This document shows positions 28,161-37,539 of a DNA stretch of 64,000 bases, piece by piece. The notes under the pieces were generated by a model. The model had not been told where the DNA came from and did not search any database. It saw nothing but the letters and a program-made list of their open reading frames with translations. The position numbers were made by a program, and so were the translations under genes. Origin of the DNA: Companilactobacillus huachuanensis (GTDB lineage: Bacteria; Bacillota; Bacilli; Lactobacillales; Lactobacillaceae); assembly GCF_005404815.1 (NCBI RefSeq), contig NZ_BJDF01000002.1:186001-250000 (forward strand), read 5' to 3'. Each line of letters opens with the position of its first letter. Position 1 is the stretch's first letter.

Positions 28161-29270
28161 CTACTTCTTAACCAACTCAGTTAATACCTTTATCAAACGA
28201 TCAGCGGAATCAGGAACACCTATTTGTTTAGATTTCTCAGACATTTCTGACTGAACCTTACTATCGCTCATAATTTCATTTACCGCTTCATACAAGGTAT
28301 CACTTGTAAGTTCAGCCTCTGGAATCAATTTAGCTGCTCCAACTTTAGAAACTGACATAGCGTTCTTTGTTTGGTGATCATGCGTTACGTATGGGCTTGG
28401 TACAAATATAGCTGGAATACCTAATGCAGTAATCTCGGCAATACTTGTGGCACCACTACGTCCAACAATCAACTTAATGTCAGGTAAAATTTCTGGCATA
28501 TTATCAATATATGGTAATACGGAGATATTTGCACTGTTTAGATACTTTTCATCAATTAATTTAACCACATTGTCATAATGTACTCGTCCGGTAACAAACA
28601 AAACTTGATAATCAGCCTTAACAAAGCGGTCCATCGTTTCAATTGTCGCTTGATTAATCGGTTTTGCACCACGAGAACCACCAAAAATCATTACAGTGTC
28701 CTTGTCCGCTTCCAAATTGAATTCTTTCAAACGATCATTCTTTTGAATCGTGACAACTTCTTGAGCTCTAGGATTCCCTGTGAAAACAATTTTCTTTTTT
28801 TCACTGAATTGGTCCGTTGCTTCAGTAAATGCAATGGCAATTTTATCAACAAAACGAGCTAAGAACTTATTTGTCACACCGGCAATCGTATTTTGTTCAT
28901 GAATAACAGTTGGAATATGCATTGTATGTGCAGCATAAACGATGGCACTTGATACATAGCCTCCAGTACCAACGACGATATCTGGTTTGAATTCTTTGAT
29001 GATCTTACGTGACTTACGAATACTTGAGAGAAAAAGTCGGACTGTTTTTACATTATCAACCGTCAAGCGACGTTTGAAACCTTGAATTTCAATCGTCTTA
29101 AAATTCAATCCAGCATTCTTGACGATTTTGCTCTCTAAGCCCTTTTCTGTTCCAACGTATAGAACATCATCAATTAAGTCTCGTTCCTTGAGACGCTTAA
29201 TTAAAGCCATTGCGGGATAGATATGTCCACCGGTACCACCACCGGAAACAATAATGCGCATTTTTGTCAT
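28161..29270 (-). CDS. murG: UDP-N-acetylglucosamine transferase MurG
   Basis: The 369-residue GT-B enzyme transfers GlcNAc onto undecaprenyl-pyrophosphoryl-MurNAc-pentapeptide (lipid I to lipid II). Motifs are SGGGTGGHIYPA near residue 9, VVGTGGYVSSA near residue 99, IHEQNTIAGVTNK near residue 126 and the UDP-GlcNAc-binding segment VGRSGATSIAEITALGIP near residue 268. It starts 1 bp after the murD stop. Length is normal. Confidence 0.96.
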   Translation of the reverse strand: MTKMRIIVSGGGTGGHIYPAMALIKRLKERDLIDDVLYVGTEKGLESKIVKNAGLNFKTIEIQGFKRRLTVDNVKTVRLFLSSIRKSRKIIKEFKPDIVVGTGGYVSSAIVYAAHTMHIPTVIHEQNTIAGVTNKFLARFVDKIAIAFTEATDQFSEKKKIVFTGNPRAQEVVTIQKNDRLKEFNLEADKDTVMIFGGSRGAKPINQATIETMDRFVKADYQVLFVTGRVHYDNVVKLIDEKYLNSANISVLPYIDNMPEILPDIKLIVGRSGATSIAEITALGIPAIFVPSPYVTHDHQTKNAMSVSKVGAAKLIPEAELTSDTLYEAVNEIMSDSKVQSEMSEKSKQIGVPDSADRLIKVLTELVKK

Positions 29271-30653
29271 TTATTTAACTTCTCCCTTTAGTGTCTCGAC
29301 CGTTTGAATATACAAATCGCCACGTTCTTCAAAGGTATGGAATTGATCCCAACTAGCAGCAGCTGGTGAAAGTAGAATAACATCCCCAGCATCACTTTGC
29401 TTGAAAGCTTCAGGAACAGCTTCAGACAAATTGTCTACTTTAACGATGTTACCGACTCCAGCTTTTTCGGCAGTTTCAATTACCTTTTCGGCAGTTTGAC
29501 CATAAACAACTAAATTATTGACCTTGCCCTTAAGTGATGGAATCAACTCATCAAAGCCATTACCACGATCAAGACCACCAGCAATTAAGGTTATCGGTGT
29601 CTTGAAGGCAGTTAATGCGACAATTGTTGCTTCGACATTGGTTGCCTTAGAATCATTATAGAATTTATGTCCACCGAAAGTATCTACATATTGGATTCTA
29701 TGCTTGACACCTCTAAATGATGATAATACTTCAATAATATCCTCATTCTTAACGTCGAATAATTTGGCAACACTAATTGCAGCTAAAGCGTTTTGAACAT
29801 TATGTTCACCGGGGATTTTAATTTCATTGGCTGTCATGATTCTTTCACCATTACAGTAAAGAACATCATCTTTAACGTAGGCACCCTTTGGTAATTCTTG
29901 GTTGTCTGAGAATGGTAATATCTCAGCATTTGACTGTTTAGCCAAGTCACGCCATTCCTCGGTATTGTAATTGATAACAAAGTAATCATTCGCAGTTTGA
30001 TTCTTAGTAATATGCATCTTAGCTTTAATATAGTTAGCGCGATTCCCATGAAAATCCAAGTGAGTTGAATAAATATTATTCAAAACAGCAACGTGAGGGT
30101 GTAAGTCGATTGTCCCTTGAAGTTGGAAACTTGATAGCTCCGTTACAACGACATCATTCTTGGTTGCTTTTTGAATTACATCAGAAATGGGAATACCAAT
30201 ATTGCCAGCATAATATGAATGCTCAAATTTTGGTGAATGTTGCAGCATCAACTGAATCAATGTTGTAACAGTTGTCTTACCGTTAGTTCCTGTAACGCCA
30301 ACCATTGTAGCATCTGAGTAACTGTAGGCAATTTCAGGCTCTGTGACGACTGGAATCTTGAGCTTTTCAGCTTGTTGAATCAATTCATTAGAATAAAAAA
30401 TACCTGGATTTTTCACTAAATAGTCAAAAGACTCATCAATCAAACTTGCATCGTTGCTACCGGTAATAACTTTAAAACCGGCATCGATCAATGATTGTGC
30501 TTCAGTATTTTTTTCCAAAGGATTGGAATCAACAACAGTCACATCTGAACCCATTTTGTTTAATAACTTGGCTACAGCAAAACCACTTTTAGCTAATCCT
30601 AATACTAAGATTTTTTTATTTGAATAATTACTCTTTGTTTTCATTGCTATCAT
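29271..30653 (-). CDS. murD: UDP-N-acetylmuramoylalanine-D-glutamate ligase
   Basis: The 460-residue Mur ligase adds D-glutamate to UDP-MurNAc-L-Ala. It has the N-terminal Rossmann-like substrate domain (ILVLGLAKSGFAVAKLL), the ATP loop GVTGTNGKTTVTTLI near residue 118, the NNIYSTHLDFHG segment and the late NDSKATNVEAT motif. Two ATG codons 9 bp apart are possible; the spacing of AGGAAG is too short for the first and long for the second, so the start is uncertain by three codons. It lies between mraY and murG. Confidence 0.95.
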   Translation of the reverse strand: MIAMKTKSNYSNKKILVLGLAKSGFAVAKLLNKMGSDVTVVDSNPLEKNTEAQSLIDAGFKVITGSNDASLIDESFDYLVKNPGIFYSNELIQQAEKLKIPVVTEPEIAYSYSDATMVGVTGTNGKTTVTTLIQLMLQHSPKFEHSYYAGNIGIPISDVIQKATKNDVVVTELSSFQLQGTIDLHPHVAVLNNIYSTHLDFHGNRANYIKAKMHITKNQTANDYFVINYNTEEWRDLAKQSNAEILPFSDNQELPKGAYVKDDVLYCNGERIMTANEIKIPGEHNVQNALAAISVAKLFDVKNEDIIEVLSSFRGVKHRIQYVDTFGGHKFYNDSKATNVEATIVALTAFKTPITLIAGGLDRGNGFDELIPSLKGKVNNLVVYGQTAEKVIETAEKAGVGNIVKVDNLSEAVPEAFKQSDAGDVILLSPAAASWDQFHTFEERGDLYIQTVETLKGEVK

Positions 30654-30660
30654 TTACTTC

Positions 30661-31626
30661 CTATACGAATAAAATTAAATAAATTGCGGAACAAATTGCA
30701 CCAACGATCCAAAAGACAATATCAATTCTCCATTCAGACCAACCCATCATTTCAAAATGATGATGAATTGGTGTCATCTTGAAAATACGACGATGGAAAA
30801 CTTTGAATGAAAAGACTTGTAGCATGACACTCATTGTTTCAATTACGTAAACTAAACCAATCAATAATAATGACCAATAACGACCAAGCAAGATTGAAAT
30901 GGCTGCGAGTCCTGCACCAAGTGCAAGTGAACCAACATCACCCATAAAAATCTTGGCTGGTTTGTGGTTGAAAATCAAGAATGCTAACAAGGCACCAACG
31001 ACTGAGAAACAGACGATAGCCAAGTCAAAACGATTTTGATTCAAAGAAATAATCCCGTAAGTTGCATATGAAATTGTTCCTAAACCACCTAATAAGCCAT
31101 CCAAACCATCAGTTAAGTTAGTTGCATTTGAAAAACCAACTAACCAGAAAATAGTGAATAGTACGAAAATCACGACAGAATTAACAGATAACACTCCCGG
31201 AATCGTGAAGTTCATTGGAAGTTGATCACCATTATATACAGCTAAGAAAATGATACCAACGATAATTTGTAAAAGTGCCTTTTGGTAAGCACGAAGTCCC
31301 AGATTGCGTTTTTTGAATACTTTGATGAAATCATCAATGAAACCAATGCAACCGTATAGAACAATCACAAAAGTTGTAATCAATAATGAATGCGTCAGCT
31401 GACCTTGCCAGATACCGACCCAGATGTCAGTAATCAAGGTAGCGACAATAATCAACAACCCACCCATTGTAGGTGTTCCTGACTTCTTTTCGTGCCACTT
31501 CGGACCTTCTTCTCTAATAGACTGCCCCTCTTTGTGCGCAACCAAGTAACCAATTAAGAATGGCATAAAGATGGCCACAATTGCGAAAGAGCTAATTATG
31601 TCGAAAACAATATGACTAAATTCCAT
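30661..31626 (-). CDS. mraY: Phospho-N-acetylmuramoyl-pentapeptide transferase
   Basis: The 321-residue integral membrane enzyme makes lipid I from UDP-MurNAc-pentapeptide and undecaprenyl phosphate. About ten membrane helices alternate with cytoplasmic loops holding GFIDDFIKV (catalytic Asp pair) near residue 97, NATNLTDGLDGL near residue 168 and the His-rich loop MTPIHHHFEM near residue 288. The first cytoplasmic loop shows KKSGTPTMGG. The order pbp-mraY-murD is the canonical one. Confidence 0.96.
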   Translation of the reverse strand: MEFSHIVFDIISSFAIVAIFMPFLIGYLVAHKEGQSIREEGPKWHEKKSGTPTMGGLLIIVATLITDIWVGIWQGQLTHSLLITTFVIVLYGCIGFIDDFIKVFKKRNLGLRAYQKALLQIIVGIIFLAVYNGDQLPMNFTIPGVLSVNSVVIFVLFTIFWLVGFSNATNLTDGLDGLLGGLGTISYATYGIISLNQNRFDLAIVCFSVVGALLAFLIFNHKPAKIFMGDVGSLALGAGLAAISILLGRYWSLLLIGLVYVIETMSVMLQVFSFKVFHRRIFKMTPIHHHFEMMGWSEWRIDIVFWIVGAICSAIYLILFV

Positions 31627-31640
31627 GAAAATCCCCTTAA

Positions 31641-33809
31641 TTATTTATTTTTCAATGTAACTATAATTTTACCACTCCCATTTATCACCTGACCAGACTC
31701 AACCGATTGTTTCACGACATATCCGTCACCTTTTGTGGTAACTTGCTTACCAGTTATTTCAGCAAACTTCAAAACATCGTTCTTGGACCAACCAGATAAA
31801 TCAGGCATCGTCATTGCACCATTGGTTAACAAGACGATTCTCTGATCAGGCATGACCTTCTCACCACTAGCTGGTAATTGTTGAACAACTTTGTTTCCGG
31901 TACCAATAACGCCAGACTGTAGGTTAAGATTTTTGATTTGGGTGAGCGAATCCTTGGTTGATTTATCTAACAGACTCGGAATGCTGACATATTGACTGCC
32001 AGCTTCAGTGGACTTAGTAGGAGACTTGCCTTGATTGACTAGTCTCTTAACTAACGGATTGAAAACCTCAGATAGAATTTTTTCTGGGGCTTCAGTCATT
32101 TTCTGTGGTTGTTTCATAGTCACGTAGACGATGTAATTCGGATCATCATACGGGATCATACCTACCACTGAAAAAATATAATTATTGGAACCTGTCAAAT
32201 AACCTCCAGCTGGAGAGGCAATTTGTGCTGTACCGGTTTTAACTCCAACCTTCACTCCAGGCACATTATAAACCATACCAGTACCATAATTTTTAGTTAC
32301 GACTTGACGCATTGCCTTTTGAACTTGCTTAGCCGTGCTAGCCTTGATTGGTTGGCTAACAACCTCACGTTTAAAACTCTTAGTTGTTTTACCTGTATTT
32401 GGATTGACAACTTTTTGCACGATCTGAGGCTTAATCATTTTACCGCCATTAGCGATTGCTGAAAAAGCTTGTAACATTTGCATCGTGTTAACATTGACAC
32501 TTTGTCCAAAGGAAGTCATTGCCTGATCACTGACATGTTCATAGGAAATATTTCCAGCAACTTCACCCGGTAGATCAATTCCGGTTTTTTCACCGATATG
32601 GAAGCGTTTCATGTACTCCAGCCAAGTTTTAGAACCCATCTGTTCTTCTAATTTGACCATACCAACGTTAGAAGATCTTGTGAAAGCCTCAGATAATGGG
32701 ATATAACCCCATCCAGCAGTATTCCAATCACCGATTGTTCGACCACCAACTTCGACCGTTCCAGATTTATACAGTTCATCTGGATTGTAATTTCCAGAAT
32801 CAATTGAAGCTGATAATGTCAGAATTTTCATAACTGAACCTGGTTCAAATTGATCTTCCACTAAAGTATCACGCCAACTATTATTCAAACCCTTCTTCGT
32901 TGTGGGATTAAAGGTTGGTCGTTGCGTTGCAGCCTCAATGGCACCAGTTTTAGCATTCATAACTAAAATCTGTAAGCCCTTAGGTGCATACTTTTCATCA
33001 ATATCTTGGGCCAAAATTTCAGTATATTGTTGGATCTTACTGTTGAGAGTCAAATAAATATTTGATCCATCAGCAGAACTCTTTTCAATCACTTGTGAAT
33101 CTGGCAATTCATTACCACTGTTATCAACTTTGGTGATCTTTTTACCATCACGTCCAGCCAATAATTTGTTGAAGTATTTTTCTATACCCATAACGCCACT
33201 GATATTACTATTTGCATCATTGGCATCATCAGCCTTGGTAAATCCAACTAAATTAGTGGCAAAAATACCATTTGGATAAGATCTCGAAGGCAACTCAACA
33301 AAATGGATTCCCGGTAACTTCTGGGCAGCAATCTTTCGCTTGATTTCAATCGACAGACCTCGTCCTGAAGGTCCAAATTCCACCTGATACTGCTTCTTAT
33401 TCTCTGGCGTTAAAAATTTACGCAATTCTTTGGCAGATAACGGTAAATATTTGCTCAAGATTCGTGCCGTTTTTTCCCGGTCAACAACATAGTCGGCCTT
33501 ACCAGTCGTAGTTTTTGATTTTTTAGAAACAATGGCATAAATATTATAAATCGTAGAATCTCCGGCAATCATATCACCATTGACATCCATAATGTCGCCA
33601 CGTTTTGCATTAACTTTATTTACATGTTCATATTTTTGCTTAGTCCTCTGCTCCAGATTAACGCCGTCATATTGCTTACTCATGGAAATATACGCGAATC
33701 TTTGAAGAAAAAGGATAAAAGAAAAGGCAGTCGCAATCAAAATGACCATACCAACAATATAATGATTGCGCCTTGCCTTATTTTTAAATAATTTTCTGAA
33801 CTTGCTCAT
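31641..33809 (-). CDS. pbpB: Division-specific penicillin-binding protein (FtsI/PBP2x type) with PASTA domains
   Basis: The 722-residue class B transpeptidase cross-links septal peptidoglycan. After a membrane helix (about residues 15-38) and a dimerisation domain come the three catalytic motifs: SxxK in EPGSVMKIL near residue 325, SxN in TRSSNVGM near 385 and KTG in GVKTGTAQI near 525. Two PASTA domains form the C-terminus (about residues 605-722, for example MPDLSGWSKNDVLKFAE). It overlaps ftsL by 4 bp (ATGA), showing translational coupling. Confidence 0.95.
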   Translation of the reverse strand: MSKFRKLFKNKARRNHYIVGMVILIATAFSFILFLQRFAYISMSKQYDGVNLEQRTKQKYEHVNKVNAKRGDIMDVNGDMIAGDSTIYNIYAIVSKKSKTTTGKADYVVDREKTARILSKYLPLSAKELRKFLTPENKKQYQVEFGPSGRGLSIEIKRKIAAQKLPGIHFVELPSRSYPNGIFATNLVGFTKADDANDANSNISGVMGIEKYFNKLLAGRDGKKITKVDNSGNELPDSQVIEKSSADGSNIYLTLNSKIQQYTEILAQDIDEKYAPKGLQILVMNAKTGAIEAATQRPTFNPTTKKGLNNSWRDTLVEDQFEPGSVMKILTLSASIDSGNYNPDELYKSGTVEVGGRTIGDWNTAGWGYIPLSEAFTRSSNVGMVKLEEQMGSKTWLEYMKRFHIGEKTGIDLPGEVAGNISYEHVSDQAMTSFGQSVNVNTMQMLQAFSAIANGGKMIKPQIVQKVVNPNTGKTTKSFKREVVSQPIKASTAKQVQKAMRQVVTKNYGTGMVYNVPGVKVGVKTGTAQIASPAGGYLTGSNNYIFSVVGMIPYDDPNYIVYVTMKQPQKMTEAPEKILSEVFNPLVKRLVNQGKSPTKSTEAGSQYVSIPSLLDKSTKDSLTQIKNLNLQSGVIGTGNKVVQQLPASGEKVMPDQRIVLLTNGAMTMPDLSGWSKNDVLKFAEITGKQVTTKGDGYVVKQSVESGQVINGSGKIIVTLKNK

Positions 33810-34171
33810 TTCGAAATATTCCTTACGTTGTTGTCACTCATTTTCAAATTATGCTCTTTTGCAAAAGAAGAAAAACGGTCAAAACTAGTTAATTCAGAAA
33901 TCTCTTGTCTTAAATTAACATTGCTTGTATTTGTTTTAGATACTTGTGTTGTTAGACTATCTAAAGTGTTTTGAGAAGATGTCATAGAAACTTTAATGCT
34001 TACTAATACAATCATTAAGGCCAATGTCAATAAGCCTAAGCCAACAATTGAAAAAGTCTCAAATTTGGACAGGGCAACGCTGTGCGTTTTTGGCTCTGCT
34101 TGAACTCTCGGTTCAGGCTGGGCCTCCGTTTGATATTCTTGTAAATTTCTAGCAGTACTATCTTCTCTCAT
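33806..34171 (-). CDS. ftsL: Cell-division protein FtsL
   Basis: The 121-residue protein has a short cytoplasmic N-terminus, one membrane helix (about residues 42-63) and an extracellular coiled coil that would pair with DivIC. Sequence conservation is low in this family, so the identification rests on topology, size and its place between rsmH and the transpeptidase gene. It activates septal synthesis as part of the FtsL-DivIB-DivIC complex. Confidence 0.88.
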   Translation of the reverse strand: MREDSTARNLQEYQTEAQPEPRVQAEPKTHSVALSKFETFSIVGLGLLTLALMIVLVSIKVSMTSSQNTLDSLTTQVSKTNTSNVNLRQEISELTSFDRFSSFAKEHNLKMSDNNVRNISK

Positions 34172-34186
34172 ATTCTTAATTCTCCA

Positions 34187-35137
34187 TTATATCTTTTCAA
34201 CAACACGTAATTTGGCACTGTGTGCCCGATTATTTTCTGATAATTCTTCAGTGTTTGGCAATATGGGCTTGCGAGTTATTTGTTTCAAGACGGGTTTTAT
34301 ATCGTCTGGAATAACAGGAAGTCCTCTTGGTAAATCGACATGGGAATTGTCTTTAAAAATATGTTTAACAATACGATCTTCTTTGGATTGAAAAGTTATA
34401 ACGCTGATTCTGCCCTTAGGAGCTAGAAGGTCAATTGCTTGTGCAAGCGATCTCTCAAGGGAGCCTAATTCATCATTGACAGCAATTCTAATTGCTTGGA
34501 AAACTCGTTTAGCTGGGTGACCACCAGTTCTTCTGGCGGCGGCGGGAATAGCGTTTTTTATGATATCCGCCAACTCCAACGTTGAGGTTATACGATGATC
34601 CTCTCGAGTCCGTTCAATGGAACGTGCAATTTGTTTAGCAAATTTTTCATCACTATATTTATAGAAAGTACCTACTAATTCACTGTACGTCCAATCATTA
34701 ACGATTTTTTCGGCATCAAGATCTTGTCTCTGATCCATCCGCATATCCAAGCGAGCTTCTTTTTTATAACTAAAGCCACGAACAGCATCATCAAATTGAG
34801 GAGATGAAACTCCTAAATCATAAACAACACCATCGACTTTTTCTACACCAAGTTCGTTCAAACGTTCTTGCATATTTTCAAAATTATCACGTATTAAAGT
34901 TAATGAGTTATCACCGATAATATCGGCATTATTTTGAATACTTTCACCGACCTCAATGGCGGCTTCATCACGATCAAACACATAAAGATGACTATTGTGT
35001 ACACGACTTAAGAGTTCCTTAGTGTGTCCACCACGACCAAAGGTAGCGTCTACATAAATTCCATTATCATGGGGATTTATCTCATCAATAGTTTCTTTTA
35101 AAAGTACTGTTTTATGTTGATATACATTAGAAGTCAA
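34187..35137 (-). CDS. rsmH: 16S rRNA (cytosine-1402-N4)-methyltransferase
   Basis: The 316-residue SAM enzyme methylates C1402 of 16S rRNA near the P site. The opening [15 protein letters not shown] and the SAM-binding region [15 protein letters not shown], together with [13 protein letters not shown] and the late [12 protein letters not shown], are all family signatures. It overlaps the mraZ end by 11 bp. Its position as the second gene of the dcw cluster is universal in this group. Confidence 0.96.
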   Translation of the reverse strand: MTSNVYQHKTVLLKETIDEINPHDNGIYVDATFGRGGHTKELLSRVHNSHLYVFDRDEAAIEVGESIQNNADIIGDNSLTLIRDNFENMQERLNELGVEKVDGVVYDLGVSSPQFDDAVRGFSYKKEARLDMRMDQRQDLDAEKIVNDWTYSELVGTFYKYSDEKFAKQIARSIERTREDHRITSTLELADIIKNAIPAAARRTGGHPAKRVFQAIRIAVNDELGSLERSLAQAIDLLAPKGRISVITFQSKEDRIVKHIFKDNSHVDLPRGLPVIPDDIKPVLKQITRKPILPNTEELSENNRAHSAKLRVVEKI

Positions 35138-35558
35138 AGTCTGTCATTTTCTCCGATATTTCTTCAAAATTATCTTCAGCCTCTTGGCTAAATTTATTCC
35201 AGCGTTCCTCATCCCAAATTTCAATGCGATCGGAGACGCCGACAATTACACAATTCTTATTTAACTTAGCAAAGTCAACTAACGAAGCGGACAAATTAAT
35301 CCGCCCCTGTTTGTCAAACTCAGCCTCTGCAGCTGCAGAATAAAAGAAACGAGTGAATGCACGTGCATCCTTTTTTGTTAACGGCAACTTATCCAATTGC
35401 GCCTCAAGTTTATCCCACTGTTCCATTGGATATCCAAAAAGGCAACCATCCATGCCACGTGTGATTACAAAACTATCACCCAGCAACTTTCTAAACTTTG
35501 CAGGCACGATTATACGGCCTTTAGTATCAAGTGTGTGATGAAATTCACCCATAAACAC
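35127..35558 (-). CDS. mraZ: Transcriptional regulator MraZ
   Basis: The 143-residue protein contains two AbrB-like SpoVT domains, each with the DxxGRI-type signature ([16 protein letters not shown] near residue 8 and [13 protein letters not shown] near residue 85). It forms a ring and represses its own dcw operon. The start is GTG at 35558, giving the conserved MFMGEFHH; GAGGTG lies 8 nt upstream, while the ATG two codons later is too far. Three GTGG boxes lie upstream. Confidence 0.94.
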   Translation of the reverse strand: MFMGEFHHTLDTKGRIIVPAKFRKLLGDSFVITRGMDGCLFGYPMEQWDKLEAQLDKLPLTKKDARAFTRFFYSAAAEAEFDKQGRINLSASLVDFAKLNKNCVIVGVSDRIEIWDEERWNKFSQEAEDNFEEISEKMTDFDF

Positions 35559-35590
35559 GGACAGTTCACCTCAATTCTTTAACACTTTCT

Positions 35591-35620
35591 AATTTACCAC
35601 AATTCCCCACTTTTAACCAC
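35591..35620 (-). promoter_or_regulatory. MraZ operator: three 10-bp direct repeats
   Basis: On the minus strand GTGGTTAAAA, GTGGGGAATT and GTGGTAAATT follow each other with an exact 10-bp period. MraZ is known to bind runs of short G-rich direct repeats one helical turn apart upstream of its own gene. A possible TTGACT -35 box lies about 25 bp upstream, so the first box would overlap the -10 region. Confidence 0.75.
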
Positions 35621-35783
35621 ACGATATTTGACAATCAGTCAACAAATGTGAAAGCAGTTACTAATTATACAGTTCAAGCGGTGGGGGATTATTTCATATT
35701 TGGAAATAGTGGCTTACAAATATTGCATATTTTGTATTTGTGAAGTAACATTTCACTATATATTAATTTAGGTGGTGGATGTT

Positions 35784-35900
35784 TTGGACGGTAAAAAACC
35801 TAAAAGCACTTTAACTAAAATTACACAGATTGTTGTTTGGCTAATGATTTTGGTCACAATCGGCGGTGTAGTTTTAGGTGCTGTGATGAGTTTTATTTAA
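35784..35900 (+). CDS. DUF4044-type small membrane protein
   Basis: This 38-residue protein runs divergently from mraZ. It starts MDGKKPKSTLTKITQ and continues with one membrane helix of about 20 residues (IVVWLMILVTIGGVVLGAV). I place the start at the TTG at 35784, with AGGTGGTGG 5-8 nt upstream; a GTG three codons earlier is inside that site. A lysine-rich head plus one helix next to mraZ matches the DUF4044 family of Lactobacillaceae. A terminator follows. Function is unknown. Confidence 0.75.
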   Translation: MDGKKPKSTLTKITQIVVWLMILVTIGGVVLGAVMSFI

Positions 35901-35921
35901 CCTTTGGAAATATTTCTAGAC

Positions 35922-35963
35922 AAAAAAAACGTTCTGAATTTTAATAATTCAGAACGTTTTTTT
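35922..35963. terminator. Bidirectional terminator between the DUF4044 gene and thiT
   Basis: AAAAAAAACGTTCTGAATT pairs with AATTCAGAACGTTTTTTT. Runs of T on both strands would terminate the convergent DUF4044 and thiT transcripts. Confidence 0.9.
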
Positions 35964-35974
35964 AGTGCACTTGT

Positions 35975-36556
35975 TTAATTTTTCACGATAATTAATTGTT
36001 TAAAAATTCGATTCAGAGCAAAAACTAAAACTAATAGCATCAACATGTTAGCAACGAAACTGCCGCCATTGATAACTAACGAATAGATCCAAGGATTCAT
36101 ACCTTTAGGTGCGTAAGTCCCCCAGTAAATACCACCGGCTAGAAAATGGAAGAAATATTTGGCAAAAAATCCTAACGCTGAATAAAGTAAAATCAATCCA
36201 ATACCACTCTTGCCTTGCTCCATTGCCTTCTTAACTGGCTTGCTTCCCAAACCAATCAAACCAACGACACTAAATGCCAATGGATATTCGACGATTCCTT
36301 GAAATAGATTCAAGAAACCACCATGGCTGAAACCGAATAACACCAGATCCAATATCCCCCAGACAAGGCCAGTCATTAAACCAGCTTTGACACCACGACG
36401 TAAAGCATAAATTGCCATTGGAATCAGTCCATAGACAAATTCAATCGCTGAAACCCCAGTCGTATGTGGTACAAATGACAATGCTAACGCTAAGGCTGTA
36501 ATCAAAGCGCCTTCAGTTATCACGATCAATTCGTTGTTTTTCCCAACATTAGTCAT
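35975..36556 (-). CDS. thiT: Thiamine ECF transporter S component ThiT
   Basis: The 193-residue membrane protein binds thiamine and works with a shared ECF energy-coupling module encoded elsewhere. Six hydrophobic segments are visible. The loop YGLIPMAIYALRRGVKAGL and the late SGIYWGTYAPKG-like stretch (here AGGIYWGTYAPKGMNPW) are ThiT hallmarks around the thiamine site. The start is the ATG at 36556, 8 nt after AAGGGAG. An upstream TPP riboswitch confirms the substrate. Confidence 0.93.
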   Translation of the reverse strand: MTNVGKNNELIVITEGALITALALALSFVPHTTGVSAIEFVYGLIPMAIYALRRGVKAGLMTGLVWGILDLVLFGFSHGGFLNLFQGIVEYPLAFSVVGLIGLGSKPVKKAMEQGKSGIGLILLYSALGFFAKYFFHFLAGGIYWGTYAPKGMNPWIYSLVINGGSFVANMLMLLVLVFALNRIFKQLIIVKN

Positions 36557-36598
36557 AAAAAAAACTCCCTTCTGATTTTTAGTCATCACAAGAGAGTT
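36557..36598 (-). terminator. Terminator/sequestor hairpin whose 3' arm holds the thiT ribosome-binding site
   Basis: On the minus strand AACTCTCTTGTGAT pairs with ATCAGAAGGGAGTT over 14 positions with one mismatch, followed by eight T residues ending at the ATG. The AAGGGAG ribosome-binding site is part of the 3' arm. The hairpin could stop transcription and also hide the ribosome-binding site when the TPP aptamer is closed. Confidence 0.8.
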
Positions 36599-36613
36599 CG
36601 AGCATCTGCTTGA

Positions 36614-36706
36614 ACAACACTATCCCTACGCATGTATTAACATAACAGGTTTAAAGGGTCTGAACATAAATGTTCACTCTCAGCCAAAGGCTCCCCCTGT
36701 GTTGAC
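36614..36706 (-). promoter_or_regulatory. TPP riboswitch (THI element)
   Basis: The minus strand shows GGGGGAGCCTTTGGCTGAGAG, ACCCTTTAAACCTG, and ATGTTAATACATGCGTAGGGA, which are the conserved blocks of the thiamine-pyrophosphate aptamer in the correct order. It lies between a sigma-A promoter and the thiT terminator hairpin. Confidence 0.95.
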
Positions 36707-36724
36707 TTATTCAATTACAAATGG

Positions 36725-36753
36725 ATTGTACCATAGTGCTTATTTTCTACCAA
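36725..36753 (-). promoter_or_regulatory. Sigma-A promoter of thiT
   Basis: On the minus strand TTGGTA and TACAAT are separated by exactly 17 bp. The -35 box lies inside the last codons of minD, and the transcript would start just before the TPP aptamer. Confidence 0.7.
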
Positions 36754-37537
36754 ACACTCTGCCCCAGAAACCAACTTTTTTTTGATGGTCAAATAAATTA
36801 AGCGGAATATTCTCACCCAACATTCGTCGAGCAATATTTTGATAGCTGCGACCAGCGTCGCTGTACTCGTCAAAAGCCACTGTTCGGCCCGTATTTGAAG
36901 CGGAAATAACTTTGTCTTCATCAACTACAATTCCTAATAAAGGAATTCCTAAATGATTAACAATATCGTCTATTTTCATAGAAGTGCCGTCATTGATCAT
37001 GTTCTTCCGAATCCGATTAATTATCAAATGAGGTGTGATGGGCATGTTCATATTTTCAAGAATACCAACTACTCGATCCGCATCACTAACAGAAGCAACC
37101 TCTGGATTAGTAACAACTAAGGCACCATCCGCAATTGAGACCGCGTTTTGAAAACCATACTCGATACCAGCAGGACAATCGATCATCACAAAATCAAATC
37201 GTTGTTTCAATTCGTTAATGATATTGCCAACTGAATCCTTATCCAAAACATATTTATCCGCAAACTGTGAAGCAGCCAATAAATACAAATTGTCTTCAAA
37301 ACGTGGGTCACGAACTAAGGCCTGTGAAACTACTACACGATGCTGAGCCACATCAACGATATCGTAAACGATTCGATTAGTTAGACCCATAACGGCATCA
37401 AGATTTCGCAATCCAATGTCCAAATCGACCATACAAACTTTCTTGCCCAGACTCGCTAAGACAGTACTAACATTTGCAGTCGTAGTAGTTTTTCCAACTC
37501 CACCTTTTCCAGAAGTTACAACTATTGATATCCCCAT
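36740..37537 (-). CDS. minD: Septum-site determining ATPase MinD
   Basis: The 265-residue protein has the deviant Walker A motif SGKGGVGKTTTTANV at residues 9-23, MVDLDIGLRNLDAVMG near 38 and MIDCPAGIEYG near 117. The C-terminus ends in a basic amphipathic helix (HQKKVGFWGRVFGRK) for membrane binding. It recruits MinC to block division near poles. It starts 2 bp after minC and is the last gene of the mreC-mreD-minC-minD chain. No MinE or MinJ is seen here; DivIVA is encoded in the dcw cluster. Confidence 0.95.
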   Translation of the reverse strand: MGISIVVTSGKGGVGKTTTTANVSTVLASLGKKVCMVDLDIGLRNLDAVMGLTNRIVYDIVDVAQHRVVVSQALVRDPRFEDNLYLLAASQFADKYVLDKDSVGNIINELKQRFDFVMIDCPAGIEYGFQNAVSIADGALVVTNPEVASVSDADRVVGILENMNMPITPHLIINRIRKNMINDGTSMKIDDIVNHLGIPLLGIVVDEDKVISASNTGRTVAFDEYSDAGRSYQNIARRMLGENIPLNLFDHQKKVGFWGRVFGRK

Positions 37538-37539
37538 AG

